Source: Prosthecobacter dejongeii
GTDB lineage: Bacteria; Verrucomicrobiota; Verrucomicrobiia; Verrucomicrobiales; Verrucomicrobiaceae
NCBI RefSeq assembly: GCF_014203045.1
Contig: NZ_JACHIF010000005.1
Span: 186,001 to 250,000 of the forward strand
Reading direction: 5' to 3'
DNA length: 64,000 nt
The notes under the pieces were generated by a model. It made no database searches. It was not told the DNA's origin and saw nothing but the letters and a program-made list of their open reading frames with translations. The position numbers and the translations under genes are program-made. Of the stretch, positions 53,357 to 61,167 are shown in pieces (within the stretch, counting starts at the first letter, position 1; every line of letters begins with the position of its first letter).

Positions 53357-55753
53357 ATGTCGTCTAGGGTCTTCTGCCAACACTGCGGCACACCGGTGCC
53401 GAGCCATCGCGAAGACGGTTTTTGCTGCGCGGGCTGTGTTTACGTTCATGATCTGCTGCATCAGCAGGGGCTGGATCATTTTTATGATTTGAAAGGCGGG
53501 GTTTCTCTGCCGCCGGTGTCTCCCCAGAGTCTGCGGGAACGTGATTATGAATGGCTGCAGGAACTGGCGCGGGTGGAAGCAGCCACACAGGTAACCTCCG
53601 TGCCTGAGGAAAGGCGTAGCAGTGCACCGGTGGAATTGCACTTAGCTTTGCAGGGGATCTCTTGTGTGGGCTGTGTGTGGCTGATAGAGCGCGTTTTTTC
53701 CCGCCACGCGGGAGGTTTACGGGTGAATGTGGATGTGGTGCAGGGGGAGCTGCGGGTGACGTATGCGCCGGCTTTGTTTGATGTGGTGGCCTTCGCACGT
53801 GATTTACAATCTTTTGGTTATCTGGTGGGGCCGCCTCATGATGGGCAGGCGAAAAAACAATCGTCGGGACTGGAACGACGGGTGGGGGTGTGCGGTGCCT
53901 TTGCCATGAATGCGATGGCCTTTTCTTTGCCTGCTTATTTTGGCATGCCGGCGGAGTTTGCCTTTGCTTCGTGGTTTGACATGATCGCGGCTGTTTCGGC
54001 CACTTTGGCCATGCTGGTTGGCGGGAGTTATTTTATCGAGAAAGCTTGGCGCAGTTTGCAGTTAGGTGCACTGCATATTGATACGCCTATCGCCTTGGGC
54101 ATCATCGCTGCCTACCTTGGTTCTTTGGGAGGCTGGATCGCGGGAGTCCCGGGGCTGAAATACTTCGACTTTGTGGCCATCTTTATTTTTCTGATGCTGA
54201 CGGGGCGCTGGGCTCAGCAGGCGGCGGTGGAGCGAAATCGCCGTAAGTTGATGCGTGACACTTCCATTCCTGAAAGTGTGACCCTGCTAGGGGAGGAGCG
54301 ATCTAGACCTTTGAGCGCCTTGCAACCAGGAGTGCGATTTTCGATCAAGCCTGGCCAGTCCATCCCCGTGGCCTGTCGGTTGCTGAGTCCTCAGGCCGCT
54401 GTGAGCCTGGAGTGGATCAATGGAGAAAGCGAGTCGCAACACCGTTTGTTAGGTCAGTTGTTGCCTTCAGGGGCACTGCACATCGGCACTCGTGGTTTGG
54501 AAGTAGAGGCACTGGAGAGCTGGCAGGAAAGCACCCTGCGGAAGTTGCTCGAAGCCCGGCGTCCAGGGGAGTTTAGGGATCGTGGGCTGGAGCGGCTGCT
54601 GCGCGTGTACCTGGGGGTGGTGGTGGCCGTGGGGTGGGCCAGTGCGGTCGTCTGGTGGTGGCAGGGGGCAGGCATGGCCCTTGCGCTACAGGTTATGATC
54701 TCCATCTTTGTGGTGTCCTGCCCCTGCGCTTTGGGGGTGGCGGTGCCTTTGGCCGAAGATTTAGCCGCCTCACGAGCAGAACGGTTGGGGGTCTTCGTGC
54801 GGTCTTTGGGCCTGTGGAAAAGGCTCACCCGAGTGCGGCGTGTGGTCTTCGATAAGACAGGGACATTGACCTTGGAGAACCCGGTTTTGGAAAATGCGGA
54901 GGTGCTCAAAGATCTGGACGAGGCCGCATGGACAGCTTTGCGCACGCTGGTGACGGGGAACCTTCACCCTGTGAGCCGCAGTTTGTTTGATGCCATCGGC
55001 CCTGGGGCTTTGCTGCAAAACGAAGTGCAGGAGGTGGTGGGGCAGGGGCTGAGTTTGACCGATGCTGGCGGACATGAGTGGTACCTGGGGCGTGGCCAGG
55101 AGGGAGATGCCTGCTTCCGGCGAGATGGGGTGATACTGGCGGCTTTCCGTTTCCGAGATGAGCTGAGGAGTGAATCTGTGGAGGAAGTGCGCAGGCTGCA
55201 GCAGCGGGGACTGGTGGTGCAGATTTTGAGCGGGGACCGAGAGGCCAAAGTGGCCCACATCGCCGCCCGGCTAGGTCTGCGCCGAGATCAATGGCAGGCC
55301 GAAATGACGCCGGAGGAAAAGGCGGCCTGGGTGGCGGCAAACGCGCAGGATGACACGTTGTATGTGGGGGATGGGGCCAATGACAGCCTGGCCTTTGATG
55401 TGGCGTTGTGTGCGGGCAGCCCGGTAGCAGGGCGGAGTTTTTTGGAACAAAAGGCGGACTTCTTTTTCCTGGGGCATAGCCTGCGGTTTGTCAGCGGGTT
55501 GCTCGATACTGCGCGACTGCACAGGCGGGCTACCCGGTGCGTTTTTGCATTTTCAGTCTCTTACAATGTGGTCACGGTGGTGGCGGGTATGATGGGGCAC
55601 CTGAGTCCGCTCGCGGCCGCGATTCTCATGCCCCTCAGTTCTGTGGTGACGCTGAGCTTGGTGGCTTGGACTTTCAAGGGAGTGCAGCGGAAAGTTCGCG
55701 AAGAAACAGCAGTTTCATTCACCAAACGGGTGGCTGCGGGCGGTTACTCCTGA
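53357..55753 (+). CDS. CcoI/FixI-like copper P1B-type ATPase
   Basis: 798 residues. The N-terminal part has Cys7, Cys10, Cys23, Cys24 and Cys27, the zinc-ribbon-like segment of FixI/CcoI (CQHCGTPVP, GFCCAGC). A heavy-metal-associated domain carries ISCVGC (Cys103, Cys106). Membrane helices include the transport motif SCPCALG near 453. The phosphorylation loop DKTGTLT is at about 498, and GDGANDSLAF ends the ATP domain. The actuator is INGESES instead of the common TGES, with the catalytic Glu kept. FixI/CcoI delivers copper for cbb3-type oxidase assembly. The rest of the cco set is absent here; the gene follows rnpB and leads to the Usp gene and FixL-like kinase. A role in low-oxygen respiration is inferred. 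Confidence 0.88.
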   Translation: MSSRVFCQHCGTPVPSHREDGFCCAGCVYVHDLLHQQGLDHFYDLKGGVSLPPVSPQSLRERDYEWLQELARVEAATQVTSVPEERRSSAPVELHLALQGISCVGCVWLIERVFSRHAGGLRVNVDVVQGELRVTYAPALFDVVAFARDLQSFGYLVGPPHDGQAKKQSSGLERRVGVCGAFAMNAMAFSLPAYFGMPAEFAFASWFDMIAAVSATLAMLVGGSYFIEKAWRSLQLGALHIDTPIALGIIAAYLGSLGGWIAGVPGLKYFDFVAIFIFLMLTGRWAQQAAVERNRRKLMRDTSIPESVTLLGEERSRPLSALQPGVRFSIKPGQSIPVACRLLSPQAAVSLEWINGESESQHRLLGQLLPSGALHIGTRGLEVEALESWQESTLRKLLEARRPGEFRDRGLERLLRVYLGVVVAVGWASAVVWWWQGAGMALALQVMISIFVVSCPCALGVAVPLAEDLAASRAERLGVFVRSLGLWKRLTRVRRVVFDKTGTLTLENPVLENAEVLKDLDEAAWTALRTLVTGNLHPVSRSLFDAIGPGALLQNEVQEVVGQGLSLTDAGGHEWYLGRGQEGDACFRRDGVILAAFRFRDELRSESVEEVRRLQQRGLVVQILSGDREAKVAHIAARLGLRRDQWQAEMTPEEKAAWVAANAQDDTLYVGDGANDSLAFDVALCAGSPVAGRSFLEQKADFFFLGHSLRFVSGLLDTARLHRRATRCVFAFSVSYNVVTVVAGMMGHLSPLAAAILMPLSSVVTLSLVAWTFKGVQRKVREETAVSFTKRVAAGGYS

Positions 55754-55839
55754 CTTTGCACAAGCGGCGCTCAGAACAAAGCAAACGCTGGGGGGCAATG
55801 CGTGGTCAAAGCCATTAACCTCAACTCACACTGACGACC

Positions 55840-56742
55840 ATGAAAACGTATTCCAAAATCATCGCGGCGATTGATTTCACCGCGTCCTGCCGCAATGCCC
55901 TCCGTGAGGCGGTGCGTTTAGCCTCTCTCAATCAGGCGGTGATCACTGCCGTGCATGTCATGGATGAATTCCTCGTTCATGAACTGAAACGGGCCCTTTC
56001 GACGGACCAAGCCAGCGTGAGGGAAGAGTGGACTCAGCGCCTAACCAAGTTTGTTGAAGATTCAGAATTGGGGACGGCGCAGGTGGAATGTGAAGTGCGC
56101 ATCGGGCACCCGTTTGCAGAGTTGTCTGAAGTATGCCGCGTGCGCCAGGCAGATCTTTTGGTCATGGGCGCAAAGGGATCACGCCATGACCCTGGGCGGG
56201 TGGGGGTGATCGCGGCGAAGTGCGTGAGGAAAGCTCCTTTGGACGTTCTTTTGGTGCGGGAAGATGCCAGCGGGCCCTACAAGCACTTGGTGACCTGCGT
56301 GGACTTTTCAGATAACTCGAAGGAGGCTGTGCGCATCGCCCTAGCACTGGCCCAGCAGGATGGGGCGTCTCTGGACTGCCTGCATGTATATCAGTCTGCC
56401 TTGGCGATGTCTCTGGACTACGGCGGTATGGTAACGCCGATGCCACTGGGGACAGATGTCCAGGCGGTGGAGATGTGGAAGAAGGAATTGGCTGAATTTG
56501 TGGGGGCTTTGAGCGGTGATTTTCCAGGAGTAAAAGTCCGCACGCTGGTGCTGGAGCGGGTGAACATCCGCGAAGCCATTCTAGACCATGTGAAAGAAAC
56601 TCATGCGGATATGGTGGTGCTAGGCACGCGGGGAAAAACCGGGCTGCGGGAGCTGTTGATCGGCACCACGGCAGAGAAGATCGTGGCGAATGCCCCCTGC
56701 TCCATCCTGGCTGTGAAGCCTGAAGGCTTTGCCAATGAGTGA
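55840..56742 (+). CDS. Tandem universal stress (UspA) protein
   Basis: 300 residues, two Usp domains (about 1-145 and 150-300). The second has VVLGTRGKTGLRELLIGTTAEKIV, where G-x2-G-x9-G-T is the ATP-binding motif. The first has VMGAKGSRHDPGRVG, which has lost the final Gly, so it may not bind ATP; NAPCSILAVK ends the second. Usp proteins help cells survive starvation or low oxygen. The gene lies between the copper ATPase and the FixL-like kinase, with 6 bases to the kinase start, and is probably co-transcribed with it. Confidence 0.9.
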   Translation: MKTYSKIIAAIDFTASCRNALREAVRLASLNQAVITAVHVMDEFLVHELKRALSTDQASVREEWTQRLTKFVEDSELGTAQVECEVRIGHPFAELSEVCRVRQADLLVMGAKGSRHDPGRVGVIAAKCVRKAPLDVLLVREDASGPYKHLVTCVDFSDNSKEAVRIALALAQQDGASLDCLHVYQSALAMSLDYGGMVTPMPLGTDVQAVEMWKKELAEFVGALSGDFPGVKVRTLVLERVNIREAILDHVKETHADMVVLGTRGKTGLRELLIGTTAEKIVANAPCSILAVKPEGFANE

Positions 56743-56748
56743 TTTCTT

Positions 56749-58320
56749 ATGAGCCTGCCTCTTCCGAACTCCGCCATTCTGAAACCTCATGCAGGGGGCT
56801 GTGGTTGCCACGGTCACGGTGCCTGCGGGGGGAAGGGAGGCTGCCTTGACAGACACGAGCATGACGGGGAACATGTCCATGTTGACGACATGATCCCCAT
56901 TACAGACCCCGCTCTTCTTCAAAGCCTTGTGGACCATGCTGGCATGCTGGTCCTGGGGCTGAACACACAAGGGCACATCCAATGGATGAGTCGGGGCCTG
57001 GAAAAGCTTTCTGGATACACGGATGCGGAACTGAAAGGCCGGGACTGGGTGGAAAGCCTGATCCCGCTGGAGCATCGTGCCGCAGCCTATCTGCTATGCC
57101 GAGGAAATAAAGGGGGGGACCGTAGCCACAGCCACGTGAAGCCGCTGATCACTCGTGATGGAGGGCGCCGTCACGTGGAGTGGTTTCACTCAGACATCCG
57201 CCATGAAGAAGGGCCCGTGGTGGGCATTCTGTGCATCGGCCGGGATGTGACGGAGCTGCAACTGACGCGCGAAGCTTTGGTAGCTTCTGAAAAGCGCAGC
57301 AGTGCGGTTTTGGAAACGGCGGTGAATGCCATCATCACGATGAGTGAGGCCCGACTGATCGAAACCGTGAACACGGCCACTGAACGTCTTTTTGGTTATA
57401 CCCGAGATGAAATGGTGGGGCAAAACATCAAGATGCTGATGCCGCAACCTTATCGTGAAAAGCACGATGGTTACGTGAAGAACTACCTCACGACTGGGGT
57501 GAAGAAGATCATCGGAATCGGGCGTGAGGCGGTGGGGCAGCGCAAGGATGGCACGGTGTTTCCTATGGATCTTTCCGTGGGGGAGGCCCTGTTGCCGGAT
57601 GGCCGGCGGGTTTTTACTGGCATCATCCGTGATCTCAGTGACCGCAAGCAACTGGAAGAGAAGATTTTACAGATCAGTGAGGAAGAGCAGCACCGCATCG
57701 GTCAAGACATCCATGATGACCTATGCCAGCAGTTGGCTGCCATCGGTTGTTTAGCCAAGGTGGCTCACCAGCAACTCCAAAAAAGCGGGAGTGCAGAAGC
57801 GGAAAATCTAAATGAAATCGTGCGCCTCGTCACCCATGCGAATGTGCGGGCGCGGGAAATGTCGCGCGGGTTGATGCCCGTGGTGTTGGATGCATCGGGC
57901 CTGATGGCGGCACTGGCAGATCTGGCTCAAGGCACGGAGCGCATCTTTCGCGTGAGCTGCCCTTTCCGCTGTGACAAGCCGGTGGAGATCCCGGATAACA
58001 AGATGGCTACTCAGCTCTTCCGCATCGCCCAGGAAGCGGTGGCTAACGCCATCAAACATAGCCATGCGGAGCGCATTGAAATCAGCCTTGCGCAGGAAGA
58101 CGGGCACGTGCTGTTGCACATCCGTGACAATGGAGTGGGCATCCCGGACAATGTCTCCGGCAAGAGCACGGGCATGGGGCTGCTGACGATGACCCACCGT
58201 GCACGAATGCTGGGCGGCGTGCTGACGGTGGACTTGGATGACTTTGGCGGCACGGTGGTACGTTGCAGTGTGCCTATCTCTACTGGCTCCCGGCCTTCTC
58301 TCAATCTGAGTCATCCATGA
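56749..58320 (+). CDS. FixL-like haem-PAS histidine kinase with Cys/His-rich N-terminus
   Basis: 523 residues, cytoplasmic. Residues 14-46 hold Cys18, 20, 26 and 32 and His21, 23, 36, 38, 42 and 44 (for example GGCGCHGHGACGGKGGC), a probable metal-binding tail. PAS 1 spans about 55-170. PAS 2 (about 185-295) matches the FixL oxygen sensor: NIKMLMPQPYREKHDGYVKN has His239 at the proximal haem position and IIGIGR puts Arg259 twenty residues on, the same distance as His200-Arg220 in Bradyrhizobium FixL. HisKA_3 follows with phospho-acceptor His322 in RIGQDIHDDLCQQL, then an ATPase with IRDNGVGIP and GMGLLTMTHRARM. It is thus a NarL-type kinase with a FixL-type sensor. The stop overlaps the response regulator (ATGA). 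Haem binding is inferred, not shown. Confidence 0.88.
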   Translation: MSLPLPNSAILKPHAGGCGCHGHGACGGKGGCLDRHEHDGEHVHVDDMIPITDPALLQSLVDHAGMLVLGLNTQGHIQWMSRGLEKLSGYTDAELKGRDWVESLIPLEHRAAAYLLCRGNKGGDRSHSHVKPLITRDGGRRHVEWFHSDIRHEEGPVVGILCIGRDVTELQLTREALVASEKRSSAVLETAVNAIITMSEARLIETVNTATERLFGYTRDEMVGQNIKMLMPQPYREKHDGYVKNYLTTGVKKIIGIGREAVGQRKDGTVFPMDLSVGEALLPDGRRVFTGIIRDLSDRKQLEEKILQISEEEQHRIGQDIHDDLCQQLAAIGCLAKVAHQQLQKSGSAEAENLNEIVRLVTHANVRAREMSRGLMPVVLDASGLMAALADLAQGTERIFRVSCPFRCDKPVEIPDNKMATQLFRIAQEAVANAIKHSHAERIEISLAQEDGHVLLHIRDNGVGIPDNVSGKSTGMGLLTMTHRARMLGGVLTVDLDDFGGTVVRCSVPISTGSRPSLNLSHP

Positions 58321-58961
58321 AACGTCTTCTCCTGATTGATGACCACCCCATCATGCGCCACGGGCTGGCGCAGCTCATCCGTGCAGAGGATGGGCTGGAT
58401 GTGTGTGGTGAGGCGGGGAATGCGCGGGATGGCCTCACCGCCGTGGGTGAGCTGAAGCCAGACCTCGTGGTCATTGATCTCACCCTGCCGGATAAAAATG
58501 GGCTGGAGCTGCTGAAAGACATCCAGGCCCAGTTCCCCGGCACGCTGTGCCTTGTGCTCTCCATGCATGATGAAACGATGTATGGGGAGAGGGCCCTGCG
58601 GGCAGGTGCGCGGGGTTACATCATGAAAGAGGCGGCGGCGGATCACCTCATCACAGCAGCGCGGAAGGTGCTCTCAGGCGGCATCTACGTGAGTGATAGC
58701 ATGACAAGCCGGATGATGGAGCAGGTGGTGGGGCATCGTGCCAAGGCAGCAAGCCTGGAAAGCCTGACGGATCGTGAATTGGAGGTGCTGGAGATGATCG
58801 GCCAGGGAGTGGCTACCAAGAACATCGCCGAGCGCCTGTGCATCAGTGCGCGCACCGTGGAGGCTCACCGGGCGCACATCAAAGATAAACTAGCGATCAC
58901 GGAAGGCGCGGCCCTCGTCCGGTACGCTGTGCAGTGGGTGCAAGGCCGGGCCAAGGTGTGA
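58317..58961 (+). CDS. NarL/LuxR-family response regulator, partner of the FixL-like kinase
   Basis: 214 residues from the ATG at 58317, overlapping the kinase stop by four bases; the frame opens 18 codons earlier but inside the kinase. The receiver has LLLIDDHPIMRHGL, phospho-Asp54 in LVVIDLTLPDKNGLEL and RAGARGYIMKEAA with the conserved Lys. The C-terminal helix-turn-helix is LTDRELEVLEMIGQGVATKNIAERLCISARTVEAH. It should carry the oxygen signal of the kinase to genes such as the copper ATPase and Usp genes, but no binding site is recognised. Confidence 0.93.
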   Translation: MKRLLLIDDHPIMRHGLAQLIRAEDGLDVCGEAGNARDGLTAVGELKPDLVVIDLTLPDKNGLELLKDIQAQFPGTLCLVLSMHDETMYGERALRAGARGYIMKEAAADHLITAARKVLSGGIYVSDSMTSRMMEQVVGHRAKAASLESLTDRELEVLEMIGQGVATKNIAERLCISARTVEAHRAHIKDKLAITEGAALVRYAVQWVQGRAKV

Positions 58962-59116
58962 CGTAGGGGGGAGCCGAGTTCGTGGACTCATAATGGTTTC
59001 CACTACGCAGTGGTTGCGGTGTGCCCTCATGCGGAATGCCGTAGCTGACCCCAATAGAGGAGAAGCAGCGCGCAGGCTAGCCTCAGGACGTCACCTTGAA
59101 CCACCCGACGAACACG

Positions 59117-59938
59117 ATGCAAACCACCACCTCACAGGCCCACGGCCGCCAGCGCTTCATCGAAACTCTTTCGGAGAGCGATCTCTTTCAGCAGTATCAG
59201 CGTGCTTTCCACACCCTCACCGGCCTACCTCTGACGCTCAGGGCGCAGGGGGACATGGAATTTGTCGAGACGCTGGTCACCCACCAGTCGGTCTCCGGAG
59301 TGGTGGAGACTCTGGTGCCTGTGCGAGTGGGGAAAAACCCCGTGGCTCTTTTGCAGACAGGTGGAGTCCGCCTAGAGCCTGCCAATGCGCACACGTTTGC
59401 ACCACTGGCCAATGCCTTGTTGGACGATGACCGGAGTGCGCAGGATGTGCGCACGGCCCAAGTGCACTTCCAACATGTGCCCGTGATGGAACCGGAACGC
59501 TACGAAGCTGCGTTGGCTCTGCTGCGTTCCTTTGCCTTACAATTAGGCGAGAGTGCTCACCGACTGCTCTTTGCCCACGCGACTCATGAGCCGGATGCGG
59601 TGCGCAATGCCAAGGTCTTCATCCATGCTCATTTGGCGGAGCCGATGACGCTGGATGCAGTGGCGAGTGCAGTGAATGTGAGCCCTTTCCACTTTTGCAA
59701 AATCTTCAAGCGGGCCACGGGCCTGACCTTTACGGACTTCGTCAACCGCGCGCGCGTGGAAAAAGCCAAGCGCATGCTGATGAAGCCTGCTGCCCGCATC
59801 ACGGAGGTGGCTTATGATGTGGGGTTTCAGAGCCTGTCCCATTTCAATCGCAGCTTCCGCCGCATCGCCAGTGAATCTCCCACAGAATATCGTGGGCGCA
59901 TGAAGGATGGTCACACTCCTTGCTTGGCCGTGGCGTGA
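59117..59938 (+). CDS. AraC-family regulator with PocR-like N-terminal part
   Basis: 273 residues from the ATG at 59117; a TTG at 59096 would add seven residues. The N-terminal 150 residues look like a shortened PocR-type sensor (DLFQQYQRAFHTLTGLPLTL, PVRVGKNPVALLQTGGVRL) but lack the Cys residues many PocR domains carry. The C-terminal DNA-binding domain is a complete AraC type: MTLDAVASAVNVSPFHFCKIFKRATGLTFTDFVNRARVEKAKRML and ITEVAYDVGFQSLSHFNRSFRRIASESPTEYR. Targets unknown. It follows the two-component system by about 155 bases and is closed by a terminator. Confidence 0.88.
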   Translation: MQTTTSQAHGRQRFIETLSESDLFQQYQRAFHTLTGLPLTLRAQGDMEFVETLVTHQSVSGVVETLVPVRVGKNPVALLQTGGVRLEPANAHTFAPLANALLDDDRSAQDVRTAQVHFQHVPVMEPERYEAALALLRSFALQLGESAHRLLFAHATHEPDAVRNAKVFIHAHLAEPMTLDAVASAVNVSPFHFCKIFKRATGLTFTDFVNRARVEKAKRMLMKPAARITEVAYDVGFQSLSHFNRSFRRIASESPTEYRGRMKDGHTPCLAVA

Positions 59939-59976
59939 AGAGGATGAGGTATGGTTGAATGAGCAATGATGGTTAG

Positions 59977-60004
59977 GCCGCTCCAGTCTCTGGGGCGGCT
60001 TTTT
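59977..60004 (+). terminator. Rho-independent terminator after the AraC-type gene
   Basis: GCCGCTCCA, loop GTCTC, TGGGGCGGC with one G-T pair, then five Ts. Placed 39 bases after the stop. Confidence 0.85.
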
Positions 60005-60022
60005 CATGCACTGACATAGGAG

Positions 60023-60060
60023 CAAAAAGAAACCCCGTGTCTCTCGGGGAGGACACGGGG
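60023..60060 (-). terminator. Rho-independent terminator of the HU gene
   Basis: On the minus strand a perfect nine-base stem (CCCCGTGTC and GACACGGGG) is followed by TTTCTTTTT. It lies 32 bases after the HU stop. Confidence 0.88.
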
Positions 60061-60092
60061 CCTGAGTGATTCAAAAAAGAATCAAACGTGGA

Positions 60093-60368
60093 TTACAGGG
60101 AACCCTTGAGAGCGCTGGAAGCCACGAAACGGACGTTCTTGGACGCCTTGATCTTCATGGATTCGCCAGTCTTTGGGTTACGGCCAGTGCGGGCAGCACG
60201 CTTGGCCACCTTGAAGGTGCCGAAACCGATGAGCTGCACGTTGCCTTCTTTTTTGATGCCTTTGGCGAGTGCTTCAAGCACAGCCTCAAGAGCGTCAGCG
60301 GCGGCGCGCTTGGAGGTTTCTGCGCCAAGATTCTTCTGCACGAGTTCCAGGAGTTCAGCTTTATTCAT
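60093..60368 (-). CDS. hup: HU-family nucleoid protein
   Basis: 91 residues, the typical size. MNKAELLELVQKNLG at the start, IQLIGFGTFKVAKRAARTGRNPKTGE-like core (GFGTF, R-x-G-R-N-P-x-T-G) and the end MKIKASKNVRFVASSALKG are the HU signature. HU bends and compacts DNA. The beta-arm sequence RTGRNPKTGESMKI is complete. The gene is divergent from the carbonic-anhydrase-like gene with about 140 bases between, and ends in a strong terminator. Expected to be highly expressed. Confidence 0.96.
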   Translation of the reverse strand: MNKAELLELVQKNLGAETSKRAAADALEAVLEALAKGIKKEGNVQLIGFGTFKVAKRAARTGRNPKTGESMKIKASKNVRFVASSALKGSL

Positions 60369-60508
60369 GTTGATGCTGGTATTGGTTGTTGTTCGAGTTG
60401 AGGCTATCCACGCTTGGGTGATAAGCGGAATTGTCGGCGATTAAGACTCCAAGCCCGCGTTTACGTCAAACATAAAAATCGCTTCAACCCCTGTATTTAT
60501 GCGGATTC

Positions 60509-61051
60509 ATGAGCCATAACCCGTTGAAAAACTTCTTGATTCCTGAGACAAAACCAATCGTGCCCAGCAGCGCTTTCGTGGCCCCTGGCGCGGTGGTCAT
60601 GGGTGCCGTGGAGCTGGGGGAGGAATCCAGCGTTTGGTACACGAGCGTTTTACGAGGTGACATCAACCGCATCGTGGTCGGGGCGCAGAGCAATGTGCAA
60701 GACGGCAGTGTGCTGCATGTCAGTGATGACCACGCTTGCATTCTTGGAGATCGAGTGACGGTGGGGCATCGCGCCATCGTCCATGCCTGTACTGTGGGGG
60801 ATGAGGTTTTGATCGGCATGGGGGCGATCATCCTGGATGGGGCCGTGATCGGCGCGCGCAGCGTCATTGCCGCTGGGGCTTTGGTAACCAAGGGAAAGGT
60901 CATCCCCGAGGGCTCTCTGGTGGTGGGTTCGCCGGCCCGGGTGGTGCGGAGCCTCACGGTGGAAGAGCAGGAGGCGAATGTTCAACTGGCGCAAAAGTAC
61001 GTGGCGGTTTCCCGCCGGTTTATGGCTGCGGGACTGGCGGTGGAAGGCTGA
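60509..61051 (+). CDS. Gamma-carbonic-anhydrase-family left-handed beta-helix protein
   Basis: 180 residues. The hexapeptide-repeat fold is seen from AFVAPGAVVMGAVELGEESSVW on. Family motifs are LRGDINRIVVGAQSNVQDGSVLHV, with the metal-site His in LHVS, DDHACILGDRVTVGHRAIVHACTVGDEVLIGMGA, where His residues in VGH and VHA complete the zinc set, and the acyl-transfer-like end PEGSLVVGSPARVVRSL. PaaY/YrdA-like members have weak or no carbonic anhydrase activity, so the real role may differ. No Shine-Dalgarno motif precedes the ATG. Confidence 0.9.
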   Translation: MSHNPLKNFLIPETKPIVPSSAFVAPGAVVMGAVELGEESSVWYTSVLRGDINRIVVGAQSNVQDGSVLHVSDDHACILGDRVTVGHRAIVHACTVGDEVLIGMGAIILDGAVIGARSVIAAGALVTKGKVIPEGSLVVGSPARVVRSLTVEEQEANVQLAQKYVAVSRRFMAAGLAVEG

Positions 61052-61167
61052 GAAGCAGGCTCAAATATGGAAATTCGAATTTAGCTACCTTCGGGATTGA
61101 GTTGCCTATTTATTTTGGTAATGTTGAATGTCTAATTCGCTGAGTTAATTCTCGCTCCCCGATTTCC

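Noticed and set aside
61097..61124. TTGAGT and TAATGT as a promoter before ftsK
   Set aside because: Spacing of 16 is fine but the -10 match is poor, so it cannot be told from chance in an AT-rich gap.
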